DNA of 64,000 bases from Pseudoips prasinana (lineage: Eukaryota; Arthropoda; Insecta; Lepidoptera; Nolidae): positions 25,999,934-26,063,933 of the forward strand of contig OX621252.1 in NCBI GenBank assembly GCA_951640165.1. The letters are read 5' to 3'. Below are positions 11,503 through 22,204 of the stretch, piece by piece. Made by a program: the position numbers and the translations under genes. The notes beneath the pieces are model-generated. The model had not been told where the DNA came from. It did not search any database and worked only from the letters and a program-made list of their open reading frames with translations. Each line of letters begins with the position of its first letter. Position 1 is the first letter of the stretch.

Positions 11503-11664
11503 CTCAAAGTGGGTGGAAGTTATTCGATTGCTGCGAAAGTAGACTGTCAACCGGCTAAATTCTCTGTTATTTGTTTAAAGCACTTCCGGGCTCAAGACAA
11601 TCTAGGACCATAAAGCGATTGTGGCCAAGTTTATTTGTCTAACAAAGCAATTCCAATGCTTCTT
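11503..11664 (+). pseudogene. THAP-domain zinc finger, exon 2 relic, copy A
   Basis: One frame reads SKWVEVIRLLRK, the conserved Trp segment of a THAP domain. A one-base shift then gives VDCQPAKFSVICLKHFRAQD, which contains the second zinc-ligand pair (CxxH) and following Phe. After an in-frame TAA the frame continues SDCGQVYLSNKAIPMLL to a consensus donor CTTGTAAGT (GT at 11665). Frameshift and stop show that it is dead. With exon 1 at 6192-6268 it makes a nearly complete THAP domain. Confidence 0.6.
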
Positions 11665-12540
11665 GTAAGTAAAGGTTTAATTCGGTAATAAATATTGTTA
11701 GAACTTAGGTAATATTGGTCTAAAAATACTTCTTATAAAATTCCCACAGCCACAAACTGCTTTATTACAACTCAAACTAAATTGTGTGGCAAGTGTGTAA
11801 TGTAATTATTCCATTGTCTTTGTAATGATTTTAAATTGGTTATATATACTTATATATATTGCTATGTATTCTATATAATAATATATAATGTATTCTTCAT
11901 CAGTTTCCACATTTAAATCTACTTTTCCACCTTTTTGGAAACTTTATGTGTAATTATAATCCAACATTCGAATTTTTGGTGTAATAAAAAAAAATTTAAA
12001 CAAAACCTGTCTATTATTGTATTCGTCATGCTTACTTCCTTTAATAAGAAATACTTACTTAAATAATTTATTTTATTACAAATTATCTTTAAAATAAACT
12101 TGACATAAAATATGTTTTTGGGGAATTTTTATTTGGTAAGCAACCCCAACCGGCCGATGCATGTCTTGCGCCCGGTGTAAGTAAGATAGATATATGTTTT
12201 CTTTAAAATTTCTAGCGGTTTCAAAGCTACGTCGTCACTGTTAACTAGTAATTACACTTTTTGCGACTCGCTGTAATGAGGTTTGCTTCTCGAGTTATTT
12301 AACTCAATATCTAATATTATCTACAGAAGACCTTTATCTTACTGCAGACCTTCTAACGGTATGAAAGTTTTATGTGCTTGCTATAATTAAAAAGAACACG
12401 AAACACTTTTCTATGATCCCGAAACAGTAAAAGGTAGAAGGAAGTACATGGTTGCCCCAATAACTCACGTTAATCTACATTTGCTAAGATACAATAATTG
12501 AAATTTTCTAACATATAACTAATAAAAAAGACTTCGTTTA
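11665..12540. other. AT-rich intron-like sequence, no gene recognised
   Basis: It follows the THAP exon 2 donor and is duplicated at 18310-19145. Low complexity; no ORF of note. Confidence 0.5.
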
Positions 12541-12859
12541 AAAAAACCGACTTCATGAAACTAATAGATATGAATAAATAACTGAATAAAGATTTAATTT
12601 AATACGTGTCTTATGCAAACCTAATACCTTTAATATTAATGAATTACTATAATTTGTATGTGCTATCTATTGATAGGTTTTGAAGTCGGTGCCAAGACAA
12701 ATGTAGTAGGTACCACACTATCACGTTATCTCTCGCGGGATAGCTTCGTGTAGAACAAAACAACCCAAGCGGGCAGATGTCGTTGACGGTCATCTCGAAA
12801 TATAGTAAAATTTTAATGCGTTGTATCCTAATTAATAATTTATCTGTTGCTAAGTTATT

Positions 12860-13110
12860 GACGGTCACCGTAGCCTAGTTGGTAGTGCTCCTGCCTACGA
12901 AGCTGGTGGTCCTGGGTTCGAATCCCGATAAGTGCAAATATTTGTGTGATGAGCACGAATATTTGTTTCTGAGTCATGGATGTTTTCTATTATTTAAGTA
13001 TTTATCTATCTATATAAGTATGTATATCGTCGCCTGGTACCCATAGTACAAGCTTTGCTTAGTTTGGGGCTAGGATGATCTGTGTGACATTGTCCCCTAG
13101 ATATTATTAA
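12860..13110 (+). mobile_element. tRNA-derived SINE, family 1, in unit A
   Basis: Full-length copy with A box TAGCCTAGTTGGTAG, B box GGTTCGAATCC, the ATTTGTGTGATGAGCACGAA body and the GCTTTGCTTAGTTTGGGGC tail, ending CCTAGATATTATTA. Its twin in unit B is 20219-20470. Confidence 0.88.
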
Positions 13111-13733
13111 AAGTTTGATTTTTTCAGGGCCACAAATATATAATATATCGGTATACGCATTATAGGTACAGCTACTCATTCAACTATTAATATTATATAT
13201 ATTTTATAATAAAGTTTCACATTAATTCACATTGTTCTTTAAGTTTATTTACGTAGGGTTCTTTAGTGTAGGAATTTCATCACAGAGTATGTAAGGTGTT
13301 TGTAATGGCTTGGCCTCGACTTCTAACCTATCAATAGATCGCACGTACAAATTATAGTACTTCATTAATATTAAAGGTTTGCATAAGAGACGTATTAAAT
13401 TAAATATTTATTAAGTTATTTTTTCATACGTAGTTTTTGAAGTCAAGTATTTTAGCGAAGTATTTTTTTTATGTGTGTCTAGCTAAGGGAAAGCTTACGA
13501 AAGGGACCTCGCGCGGATTAAAAATGTAGGTCCTAGCAAACGGGAACGAAAAAACAATATCCTCCGAATTTTTTTTTTTAGAAACTCTACTTCACTTTCT
13601 TGTAAGACAGTGAATGATCAAGAAGAACGTTTTTAAAGTAAGAAAATTACATCAAATTACGTTCCCTCTAAGACACACTTGCACAGAATGAGTCTAGACT
13701 CGCTGAAATTCATCAACGTCTGTACAGCAAGCG

Positions 13734-13994
13734 CATAGGTTAGGCCCTATTTATGACCATCTAGCTAACGAGTCTGTGTGCGGAGGGCTCATAGACTAGG
13801 TCTTATTAATGATCGAAAAGCCAACGAATTTTCTTAGACTATCTAGGTCTTATTTATGATTGATTAGCCAACAAGTCCGCTGAGCAGAGTGCTATTAGAC
13901 TAGGTCTTATTCATGATCGATTAGCCAACGAGTGTACTCAACAGAAGGTTCATAGGTCGTATTAATGATCAAGTAGACAACGAGTCTGCTGAGC
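13734..13994. repeat. degenerate minisatellite, about 5 units of 50-58 bp, unit A
   Basis: Units share the words AGACTAGGTCTTATT, ATGATCGATTAGCCAACGAGT and CTGAGCAGA with substitutions. Unit B keeps only three units (20967-21131), with a palindrome at the deletion junction. Confidence 0.75.
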
Positions 13995-14755
13995 CTATAT
14001 AAATAGTAAATGGCAGCTACTGCGCATCAAACTAAAGAAGAATCACGTAAAGCTGTTCATAAATCTCAGCGTAATCGGTGAACGTACATATTAAAAAAAA
14101 ACGCGTGTGTGTTTAAAGGTTCGCCTACGTGTGCTTCCAAAAACAAGCTTATACGCGCGTATTTAACGCTAGTCTGAAACGTTTCTTTATATTGACGCCA
14201 AGAAACACATGAAGAGTATGAGTCTCGCTAGACTAGCTAAGGTTTAAAAATGTCTATATGAAAGAAAGTTACATAGTCCACATAAACAAAATTTTCATAC
14301 AAAAATGTTCATAAAATGAAGACTACTGGACCAAACTATGTAAACTATTCCGAAACAAACTAAAGAAGAATCATGTAAATCAAATCATTCACCTCCGAGT
14401 AATCGGTGTACATACATAAAAATAAAATATTAGTCAACCTGAGAACCTCCTCCTTTTGAAGTCGGTTAAAAATGTAACCTAATTCTAAGTTTTCGAAAAT
14501 AAAGATTATTATGATATGCATAAAAAAATCTCTTTTGATGAAATACCTAAATATGTCGGAGATTCAGAGGGATTTAATTCCAAAATTCCGAAGCACAAAT
14601 CAAAAAACAAGACAAGTGTACCTATCATGAAACTGATTAAACGCACTGTTAGCTTCTTGATTAGAAAATATTTCCGTCCATTTTAAATTCGACATACAGC
14701 TAAGGAACTTTCCTTTATTTTCGGTGCTAAAATCGCGCTTATAAATTTTGCGAAA

Positions 14756-15385
14756 CTAAAGTGATGGAACTTTATTGCCTATTTGTATGGATATCATCTG
14801 AGCGGTTTCGTGATCTGATAGTCCCAGTGGTATAACCTCGCAAATTGCATCTTTACAGTTACTTATTATTTGGTCCAAACATGAGTTTCTTCGTGTTGGT
14901 TGTTTTATATGTAGTGTTAGGCCGACATTATTGACAATCCTATTTAATTCGTCTACGCATTTTTTATTTCTGTCTAGTTTTTTGCTCAAAATATCAATTT
15001 TTAGGTCCCCCACTATCACAAATTGTTTTTTTGATTTGTTTCGAAGGTTGTACAACATTACTTCTAAATTACGTAAGAAAACAAAGGGGTTTGAGCTTGG
15101 TGTACGGTATAAAGCTATAATTATAATGTTATACTGTAAAAGTTCAATTCCACAACACTCAAACTCATTTTCGGACGCATATTTTTCCAATTGAGACAGT
15201 ATTTTGTACTCAATGTGATTTAAGCAGAATATACAAACACCACCCCGCTTTTTATTCTTTCTCGAGTACCAGTGTCCTAATGTGTAGCCATTTAAGGTAA
15301 TGCTGCTCTCCTCTCCTGCTTTAATGAAAGTCTCAGTTAAGCATAGTACATCAACAATTATCCCCTTATTAAGAAACGATCGCAA
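14756..15385 (-). pseudogene. LINE endonuclease domain, copy B
   Basis: It has the same 209-codon frame as 9401-10030, with identical predicted protein. The LINE copy here is cut at 14590, so it lacks all of the reverse transcriptase. It shares the upstream frameshift with copy A. Confidence 0.8.
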
Positions 15386-15555
15386 TTTCTAAGAGTTCTT
15401 TCTTACTTCTGAAACCTGCAATATTTTGATGAAGAATATTTAATGAGTGGCAGTTAGTTTCGTCAGTGGTATTTCCGTTTTTACCCTTACTTAACACATT
15501 ATCATAAAGATTTTTTATTGATTTAGTACTGAGTGTTTTAGTTGTAGGCGAAGTA

Positions 15556-16122
15556 CTATTTGTACCTGCGAAAAAACGTATTGTTTGGGGTGTTTTTACA
15601 GTTATATGATCTTGTTGGTCGATGAATATGCTTTGAATTTAGATTATTTTTAAAATATGTGGACAAATCGGTGCATTTCGACTGAGCAGTTGGTTTTTTG
15701 TTGAAGTTTCTTTTTTTATAATCAAGTGTGTCGATTAATACGTTTAGTTTATTACAAGTATTGCTATGAGTACGCAAAAAGTAACAATTTTCGTTAATAT
15801 TACATATAAGTTCCAAGTTGTTATTTAGTAAATTCTCATTTAGATATTTATTTTCCAATACACTCAAAACGATAATTGGACAACTATTATATTTTTTTAT
15901 AAACACATATAATTCATTTAACATAGTAGTAGGGTTACAGTCATTTGCCCCTACACAAATTATAATTTTATCATAAGGCGTACATGTCAACTCCGTGTTT
16001 AACAGTTGCTTAGTGGTTGCATAGTATTTTATCATTCCTTCTGCGCAGTAACTTTCATATGGGCTATTTGATCTCAGGTCAAGCAGGCGTGTAGTTAAAC
16101 CCGTAATTTGCTGGGTACCCAT
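15556..16122 (-). pseudogene. SGNH-hydrolase-like ORF1 domain, copy B
   Basis: 188 codons as in copy A, differing at three places in the stretch around ENCYFLRTHSNTCN. It again has GTQQ in place of the GDS block and keeps the GANDCNP block. Confidence 0.65.
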
Positions 16123-16123
16123 G

Positions 16124-16631
16124 ATATGTATTTTTCTTTTTGATGATCATTTTTGCTTTTATGAGTAGTGGGACCAATAGATTTCTGAGTCTCATTTTGT
16201 AGTTTGTTAATCAGTTTCTGTCCCCTTCCAGGTTCCTGTTGTACTTTGGTGCTAAAAATCTTTGAATTGTAAATATTTTCAGATTTTCGGTTGGGAGTAC
16301 TAATTTTTGGTGAAAATATTTCAGTTAAACTAGTAATTTTGATTTCCCGATATTATAGCTTTTTCTCTAAATCTATTTTTTCTATTATTAAGTTTTCAAT
16401 TTCCTTATGTGCACTCTCTAGCTTTTCCCTTAAGTCTCTGACAGTTTCTTGTAAATCAATAATTTCTTGACAGTTCCATGTAGATAAGTCGGGTAAGCTT
16501 CTTGCCAGGACATGAGAGTCAGTTGATAAGAAAGAATTATCTTCAAAACTTGTTGTCAAGGCATGTAAATTAGTAATTCTTCTTCTAAAAGTAACATTAT
16601 CATTCATGTTTTCCATGATAGTAGTATACAC
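16124..16631 (-). pseudogene. coiled-coil ORF1 part, copy B, with nonsense mutation
   Basis: Same frame as 10740-11276. A CAA codon of copy A is TAA here, ending the frame after EKIDLEKKL at 16353. The rest of the frame down to about 16124 is still recognisable. This is a mutation private to unit B. Confidence 0.65.
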
Positions 16632-16818
16632 TTTCGTTATTAATTATAGATGCACTTTACTATTTTTAGTCAATAATTTAACACGAATACAATACTTCGC
16701 TAAGGGGAGGTTTCTCAGTGTTCGTAACGTTGTTACCTCTGTTTTTTTATTAAATAAAAATAATTAATTTAAGTGGGCTATAATAAATTGTCTAGTATTT
16801 TTTTTAACCAATTTTATA

Positions 16819-18106
16819 TTAGGTCTTTACCTATGAAATTGCCGTTCTGCAGTACTGGCCATTTCAAATCAAAATAATTTTTGTTTGGCTAAGAATTCTA
16901 ATTTCAAATTAATTTTATTTTAAAAACATGGATTCTTTTTTCCAAAAGTAGTCATTTCTTTATTGATTAGTGTTACATTTTCATCGCATTTCAATCTTTT
17001 TCGTCATCATGGATACGTTAAAAATTCGAGTAATTATGGAATATGAGTACCGTCGTGGCAGCAACGCGGCACAAGCGGCACGCAACATCAACGACGTTTA
17101 CGGAGCTAACACTACAAACCAACGCACCACCTGTTATTGGTTTGCTCGCTTCCGTTCTGGAAATTTCGACCTGAAAAATGAACCTCGCGGTCGTCCGAAG
17201 ACTTTGGTCGACAATGACGAATTAAAGGCGGTTGTGGAAGCTGATGATACACAATCTACGGCTGAATTAGCAGCAGCTTTCGACGTTAGCGTCAAAACAA
17301 TATTGGTCCATTTGCGTCAAATTGGCAAGGTAAAAAAGCTTGACAAATGGGTGCCCCACGAACTCAATGATCGCCAGCGCGAAGTACGCGTCGAGACGTG
17401 CCTTGCACTGCTCAACAGACACACAAATGAAGGAATTTTGAACCGCATTGTTACCTGCGATGAAAAATGGATTCTGTTTGATAACCGCAAGCGCTCAGCA
17501 AGTTGGTTGGATCCTGGTTCAGCACCTAAACAATGCCCTAAACGAAAACTTACCCCTAGAAAAGTGATGGTCACTGTTTGGTGGTCTAGCGCCGGTGTGA
17601 TTCATCACAGCTTCTTACCAAACGGGGTGAGCATTACTGCAGATGTGTACTGTGAAGAACTGAGCACAATGATGGAGAAGCTGGCGCATTTCCAACCAGC
17701 ATTGGTCAATCGCTCGTCTCCGCTGCTCCTGCACGACAACGCGCGACCTCATACTGCACAGCAGACGGTCTCCAAGTTGCAAGAACTGGGGTTGGAAGCT
17801 CTCCGTCATCCGCCCTACTCACCAGACCTTGCGCCTACAGACTACTACTTTTTCCAGAATTTGGATAACTTCTTGGCGGGAAAAAAATTCAATACCCGAG
17901 AGGCAGTACAAAATGCCTTTGAAGAATTTGTTGCCTCCCGTCCAGCTGATTTCTTTAAGAAGGGCATCAATAAACTGCCACTGCGATGGCAAAGATGCAT
18001 TGATTGCATGGGTGATTACTTCGATTAATACAAATAAAAAAAATCATGAAAAAAATTCGTTTAAATTTTTTCATACAAAACGGCAATTTCATAGGTAAAG
18101 ACCTAT
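16819..18106 (+). mobile_element. mariner transposon, apparently intact
   Basis: The terminal inverted repeats begin TTAGGTCTTTACCTATGAAA at 16819 and match in reverse at 18106 (ATAGGTCTTTACC when read inward). The element is 1288 bp. TA dinucleotides flank it (16817-16818 and 18107-18108), as expected for mariner, and removing it restores the TTTTATATTAATTGAAG sequence of unit A. It carries one uninterrupted transposase gene, so the insertion is younger than the tandem duplication. Confidence 0.92.
17009..18028 (+). CDS. mariner transposase, DD34D, full length
   Basis: The ATG at 17009 gives 339 aa, a normal mariner length; an upstream in-frame Met at 16970 adds 13 non-homologous residues and is less likely. 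The N-terminal half has two helix-turn-helix regions for inverted-repeat binding, with the GRP linker at EPRGRPKTL. The catalytic triad is visible: TCDEKW (D151), LHDNARPH (D243) and SPDLAPTDYYFF (D278), with exactly 34 residues between the last two. The WVPHEL motif and the RIVTCDEKWI context are typical mariner. The sequence looks closest to the cecropia/Hsmar1-type subfamily (judged by eye). No stop or frameshift is visible, so it may be functional. It acts in the nucleus in cut-and-paste transposition. Confidence 0.92.
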   Translation: MDTLKIRVIMEYEYRRGSNAAQAARNINDVYGANTTNQRTTCYWFARFRSGNFDLKNEPRGRPKTLVDNDELKAVVEADDTQSTAELAAAFDVSVKTILVHLRQIGKVKKLDKWVPHELNDRQREVRVETCLALLNRHTNEGILNRIVTCDEKWILFDNRKRSASWLDPGSAPKQCPKRKLTPRKVMVTVWWSSAGVIHHSFLPNGVSITADVYCEELSTMMEKLAHFQPALVNRSSPLLLHDNARPHTAQQTVSKLQELGLEALRHPPYSPDLAPTDYYFFQNLDNFLAGKKFNTREAVQNAFEEFVASRPADFFKKGINKLPLRWQRCIDCMGDYFD

Positions 18107-18117
18107 TATTAATTGAA

Positions 18118-18147
18118 GTATACCAAAAGATGCATCTTTTGGTATAC
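18118..18147. repeat. 30-bp perfect palindrome, copy B
   Basis: Identical to 11473-11502, lying 9 bp right of the mariner target-site duplication. Confidence 0.9.
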
Positions 18148-18309
18148 CTCAAAGTGGGTGGAAGTTATGCGATTGCTGCGAAAGTAGACTGTCAACCGGC
18201 TAAATTCTCTGTTATTTGTTTAAAGCACTTCCGGGCTCAAGACAATCTAGGACCATAAAGCGATTGTGGCCAAGTTTATTTGTCTAACAAAGCAATTCCA
18301 ATGCTTCTT
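18148..18309 (+). pseudogene. THAP exon 2 relic, copy B
   Basis: Same sequence, frameshift and in-frame TAA as 11503-11664, with a TTCG to TGCG difference. The donor GT is at 18310. The shared lesions show that the gene was already broken before the duplication. Confidence 0.6.
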
Positions 18310-19145
18310 GTAAGTAAAGGTTTAATTCGGTAATAAATATTGTTAGAACTTAGGTAATATTGGTCTAAAATACTTCTTATAAAATTCCCACAGCCACAAA
18401 CTGCTTTATTACAACTCAAACTAAATTGTGTGGCAAGTGTGTAATGTAATTATTCCATTGTCTTTGTAATGATTTTAAATTGGTGATATATACTTATATA
18501 TATTGCTATGTATTCTATATAATAATATATAATGTATTCTTCATCAGTTTCCACATTTAAATCTACTTTTCCACCTTTTTGGAAACTTTATGTGTAATTA
18601 TAATCCAACATTCGAATTTTTGGTATAATAAAAAAATATTTAAACAAAACCTGTCTATTATTGTATTCGTCATGCTTACTTCCTTTAATAAGAAATACTT
18701 ACTTAAATAATTTATTTTATTACAAATTATCTTTAAAATAAACTTGACATAAAATATGTTTTTGGGGAATTTTTATTTGGTAAGCAACCCCAACCGGCCG
18801 TTGCATGTCTTGCGCCCGGTGTAAGTAAGATAGATATATGTTTTCTTTAAAATTTCTAGCGGTTTCAAAGCTACGTCGCGTCGTCACTGTTAACTAGTGA
18901 TTACACTTTTTGCGACTCGCTGTAATGAGGTTTGCTTCTCGAGTTATTTAACTCAATATCTAATATTATCTACAGAAGACCTTTATCTTACTGCAGACCT
19001 TCTAACGGTATGAAAGCTTTATGTGCTTGCTATAATTAAAAAGAACACGAAACACTTTTCTATGATCCCGAAACAGTAAAAGGTAGAAGGAAGTACATGG
19101 TTGCCCCAATAACTCACGTTAATCTACATTTGCTAAGATACAATA
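18310..19145. other. AT-rich sequence duplicated from 11665-12500
   Basis: No gene. A few small indels distinguish it from unit A, such as an extra CGTCG near 18880. Confidence 0.6.
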
Positions 19146-19168
19146 CGTTAGACAATACTCTTACTTAT

Positions 19169-19376
19169 TTTTTTTTTTTTTTTTTTTTTTTTTATTAGCC
19201 TGTATTGTCCCACTGCTGGGCAAAGGCCTCCCTCCATTCTTTCCAACGCTCACGACTGTGTGCCATCTCTTTCCAATTCTCAAGGAAGACATCCAGTTCG
19301 TCCCGCCATCTCCTTCGTGGTCTGCCGCGACCCCGTGTCACTGTTTCAGGGTACCAATAATTGGTACCCTGATTGG
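19169..19376 (-). mobile_element. short 5'-truncated LINE with target-site duplication
   Basis: A poly(T) run at 19169-19193 is the poly(A) tail seen from the other strand. Next comes the lepidopteran LINE tail TATTGTCCCACTGCTGGGCA. A 13-bp duplication, TACTCTTACTTAT, flanks it at 19156-19168 and 19377-19389. The truncated 5' end (right side) finishes in a 13-bp-arm fold-back at 19346-19372. The sequence is absent from unit A. Confidence 0.8.
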
Positions 19377-19389
19377 TACTCTTACTTAT

Positions 19390-19897
19390 ACAACCTTATA
19401 AATCAGGAGATAACTATTTTACCTCTGACATTTAGAGAGTGTAAATCTACTACAATTATATGGCTTAAAACGAAATCCAACAAAAGTTTATAGCTTCCCA
19501 CACTTTAGAGCATAGATTCTACCAAATATGTACATAGTGGCAGATGGAGTATTTACTTCATCTTCAGATTCCAAGATCAATTCGAAGAGCTAAACGTATA
19601 CTGTAACTTACGATAATGTGATACATGTGAGAACGGATACACACACATACAGGCACACACACTCAGAGACACACACACACACAACCCCGCGTGAGCACTC
19701 ACACATTGTTTGCACCGTTACCTGTCCTATACCTTAAATTAATATTAAGATAATCTATGTACTTACCTCTTAAGTGAACGTACCGATGAACTTAAAATTG
19801 TGAGCACTACTGAAAGAGCAGAATTTCCTGACACAAGCATAATATTTTTCTTAAAAGGACATTTTCTAACATATAACTAATAAAAAAGACTTCGTTT
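19390..19897. other. host sequence absent from unit A
   Basis: It contains a CA-rich simple repeat (19623-19685) and no gene. The LINE target-site duplication lies in the same extra segment, so unit A probably lost this stretch. Confidence 0.5.
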
Positions 19898-20218
19898 AAA
19901 AAAACCGACTTCATGAAACTAATAGATATGAATAAATAACTGAATAAAGATTTAATTTAATACGTGTCTTATGCAAACCTAATACCTTTAATATTAATGA
20001 ATTACTATAATTTGTATGTGCTATCTATTGATAGGTTTTGAAGTCGGTGCCAAGACAAATGTAGTAGGTACTACAATATCACGTTATCTCTCGCGGGATA
20101 GCTTCGTGTAGAACAAAACAACCCAAGCGGGCAGATGTCGTTGACGGTCATCTCGAAATATAGTAAAATTTTAATGCGTTGTACCCTAATTAATAATTTA
20201 TCTGTAGCTAAGTTATTG

Positions 20219-20470
20219 ACGGTCACCGTAGCCTAGTTGGTAGTGCTCCTGCCCACGAAGCTGGTGGTCCTGGGTTCGAATCCCGGTAAGTGCAAATATT
20301 TGTGTGATGAGCACGAATATTTGTTTCTGAGTCATGGATGTTTTCTATGTATTTAAGTATTTATCTATCTATATAAGTATGTATATCGTCGCCTGGTACC
20401 CATAGTACAAGCTTTGCTTAGTTTGGGGCTAGGATGATCTGTGTGACATTGTCCCCTAGATATTATTAAA
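20219..20470 (+). mobile_element. tRNA-derived SINE, family 1, in unit B
   Basis: Twin of 12860-13110, carried along by the tandem duplication; one substitution in the tRNA-like head (CCCACGAAG for CCTACGAAG). Confidence 0.88.
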
Positions 20471-20931
20471 AGTTTGATTTTTTCAGGGCCACAAATATAT
20501 AATATATAGGTATACGCATTATAGGTACAGCTACTCATTCAGATATTAATATTATATATATATTTTATGATAAAGTTTCACATTAATTCACATTGTTCTT
20601 TAAGTTTATTTACGTAGGGTTCTTTAGCGTAGGAATTTCATCACAGAGTATGTAAGGTGTTTGTAATGGCTTGGCCTCGACTTCTAACCTATCAATAGAT
20701 CGCACGTACAAATTATAGTACTTCATTAATATTAAAGGTTTGCATAAGAGACGTATTAAATTAAATTATAATATATTAAATATATTTTTAATATAAATAT
20801 ATTTTTTTATACGTAGTTTTTGAAGTCAAGTATTCTAGCGAAGTATTTTTTTTATTTGTGTCTGGCTAAGGGAAAGCTTACGAAAGGGACCGCGCGCGGG
20901 TTAAAATGTAGGTAGGTCCTACCAAACGGGA

Positions 20932-20955
20932 AGGTCTTATATTAATATAAGACCT
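20932..20955. repeat. 24-bp perfect palindrome at a deletion junction
   Basis: AGGTCTTATATT is followed directly by its reverse complement. Unit A has neither this palindrome nor the junction; it has about 0.3-0.4 kb of extra sequence instead. The right arm continues into CTAGTCTAT, which is the reverse complement of ATAGACTAG seen in unit A. Confidence 0.85.
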
Positions 20956-20966
20956 AGTCTATTTCT

Positions 20967-21131
20967 GAGACTACCTAGGTCTTATTTATGATTGATTCGC
21001 CAACAAGTTTGCTGAGCAGAGGGCTATTAGACTAGGTCTTATTCATGATCGATTAGCCAACGAGTGTACTGAACAGAAGGTTCATAGACTAGGTCGTATT
21101 GATGATCAAGTAGACAACGAGTCTGCTGAGC
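20967..21131. repeat. minisatellite remnant, 3 units, unit B
   Basis: Three of the units described at 13734-13994 remain, with a few substitutions. Confidence 0.7.
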
Positions 21132-21718
21132 CTATATAAATACTAAATGGCAGCTACTGCGCATCAAACTAAAGAAGAATCACGTAAAGCTGTTCATAAA
21201 TCTCAGCGTAATCGGTGAACGTACATATTAAAAAAAAACGCGTGTGTGCTTAAAGGTTCGCCTACATGTGCTTCCAAAAACAAGCTTATACGCGCGTATT
21301 TAACGCTAGTCTGAAACGTTTCTTTATATTGACGCCAAGAAACACATGAAGAGTATGAGTCTCGCTAGACTAGCTAAGGTTTAAAAATGTCTGTATGAAA
21401 GAAAGTTACATAGTCCACATAAACAAAATTTTCATACAAAAATGTTCATAAAATGAAGACTACTGGACCAAACTATGTAAACTATTCCGAAACAAACTAA
21501 ATAAGAATCATGTAAATCAAATCATTCACCTCCGAGTAATCGGTGTACATACATAAAAATTAAATATTAGTCAACCTGAGAACCTCCTCCTTTTGAAGTC
21601 GGTTAAAAATGTAACCTAATTCTAAGTTTTCGAAAATAAAGATTATTATGATATGCATAAAAAAATCTCTTTTGATGAAATACCTAAATATGTCGGAGAT
21701 TCAGAGGGATTTAATTCC

Positions 21719-22204
21719 GAAATATCGTCGGTGTCTGCCATGATACACGTGGTAAAACAGAATCATACCAAATGTGTCGTGTCGCTAACTCACTAATAAA
21801 GATATTATGCTCACTAATGACACCTAGACAACTGACAGATGTCAAACATAACATGCTACATATAGTTCATAGACAACCTCGACTCGACCTACTGACTCAG
21901 TCAGTAGTGTATCCCAAACGCTAATAGATGGCGTTACTAGTTCGTAAATAAGCTTTTTACTTTATTCCTCCAAAATATACATAATCTTCTTCTAAATGTT
22001 TTGTTTGTGACTTAAGCCTTACATTCTACAAAAGGCGTCTCCAAGCCTAACGAGTCTAGTTATTGCATACCTAAATAAACCATGACTGAATTCAATAATA
22101 TATTAAATAAATTGCTATATTTAAAGTAATTGATTAGAAATGCTATTCTTACAAGTTTACACTTAACATTAGCTACACATTAGGTATAAATTACGGCGTC
22201 AACA
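21719..22204. other. upstream flank of cystatin gene B
   Basis: No ORF. The part from about 22010 (GTGACTTAAGCCTTACATTC onward) is repeated at 26700-26871 plus 28677-28755 before gene C, and at 41605-41845 before gene D, so it belongs to the duplicated gene unit and probably holds its control region. Confidence 0.65.

Larger units (their letters stand above)
12541..14472. mobile_element. possible non-autonomous DNA transposon with short inverted ends, copy A
   Basis: AAAAAACCGACTTCA at 12541 faces TGAAGTCGGTTAAAAA ending at 14472. The interior has no transposase, only a SINE and a minisatellite. A direct repeat of about 70 bp (AAACTAAAGAAGAATCA onward) occurs at about 14026 and 14351. The class is unclear, and the element may instead be several repeats that share a word. 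It is duplicated at 19898-21609. Confidence 0.4.
9239..14581. repeat. tandem segmental duplication, unit A
   Basis: Starting at GAAGCACAAATC (9239) and ending at TTTAATTCC (14581), this sequence is repeated nearly base for base from 14590. The endonuclease ORF is identical at the protein level in both copies and the esterase-like ORF differs at only three residues. Unit A covers the 5' half of the CR1-like LINE, the THAP exon 2 relic, a SINE and a minisatellite. It lacks the mariner and about 0.5 kb of flanking sequence present in unit B. Confidence 0.9.
19898..21609. mobile_element. possible non-autonomous DNA transposon with short inverted ends, copy B
   Basis: Counterpart of 12541-14472, with the same AAACCGACTTCA and TGAAGTCGGTT ends. 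It is shortened by the deletion at 20932. Confidence 0.4.
14590..21718. repeat. tandem segmental duplication, unit B
   Basis: A direct repeat of 9239-14581. Differences from unit A are a mariner insertion (16819-18106), about 0.7 kb near 19146-19863 that includes a LINE fragment, loss of about 0.4 kb at the minisatellite, and scattered substitutions. The junction between the units has an 8-nt filler, AAAATTCC. Near-identity means either a recent duplication or two haplotypes placed in tandem by the assembler. Confidence 0.9.

Noticed and set aside
21887..21905. 9-nt-arm palindrome CTACTGACTCAGTCAGTAG
   Set aside because: Too short to stand out from chance in a 64-kb window.
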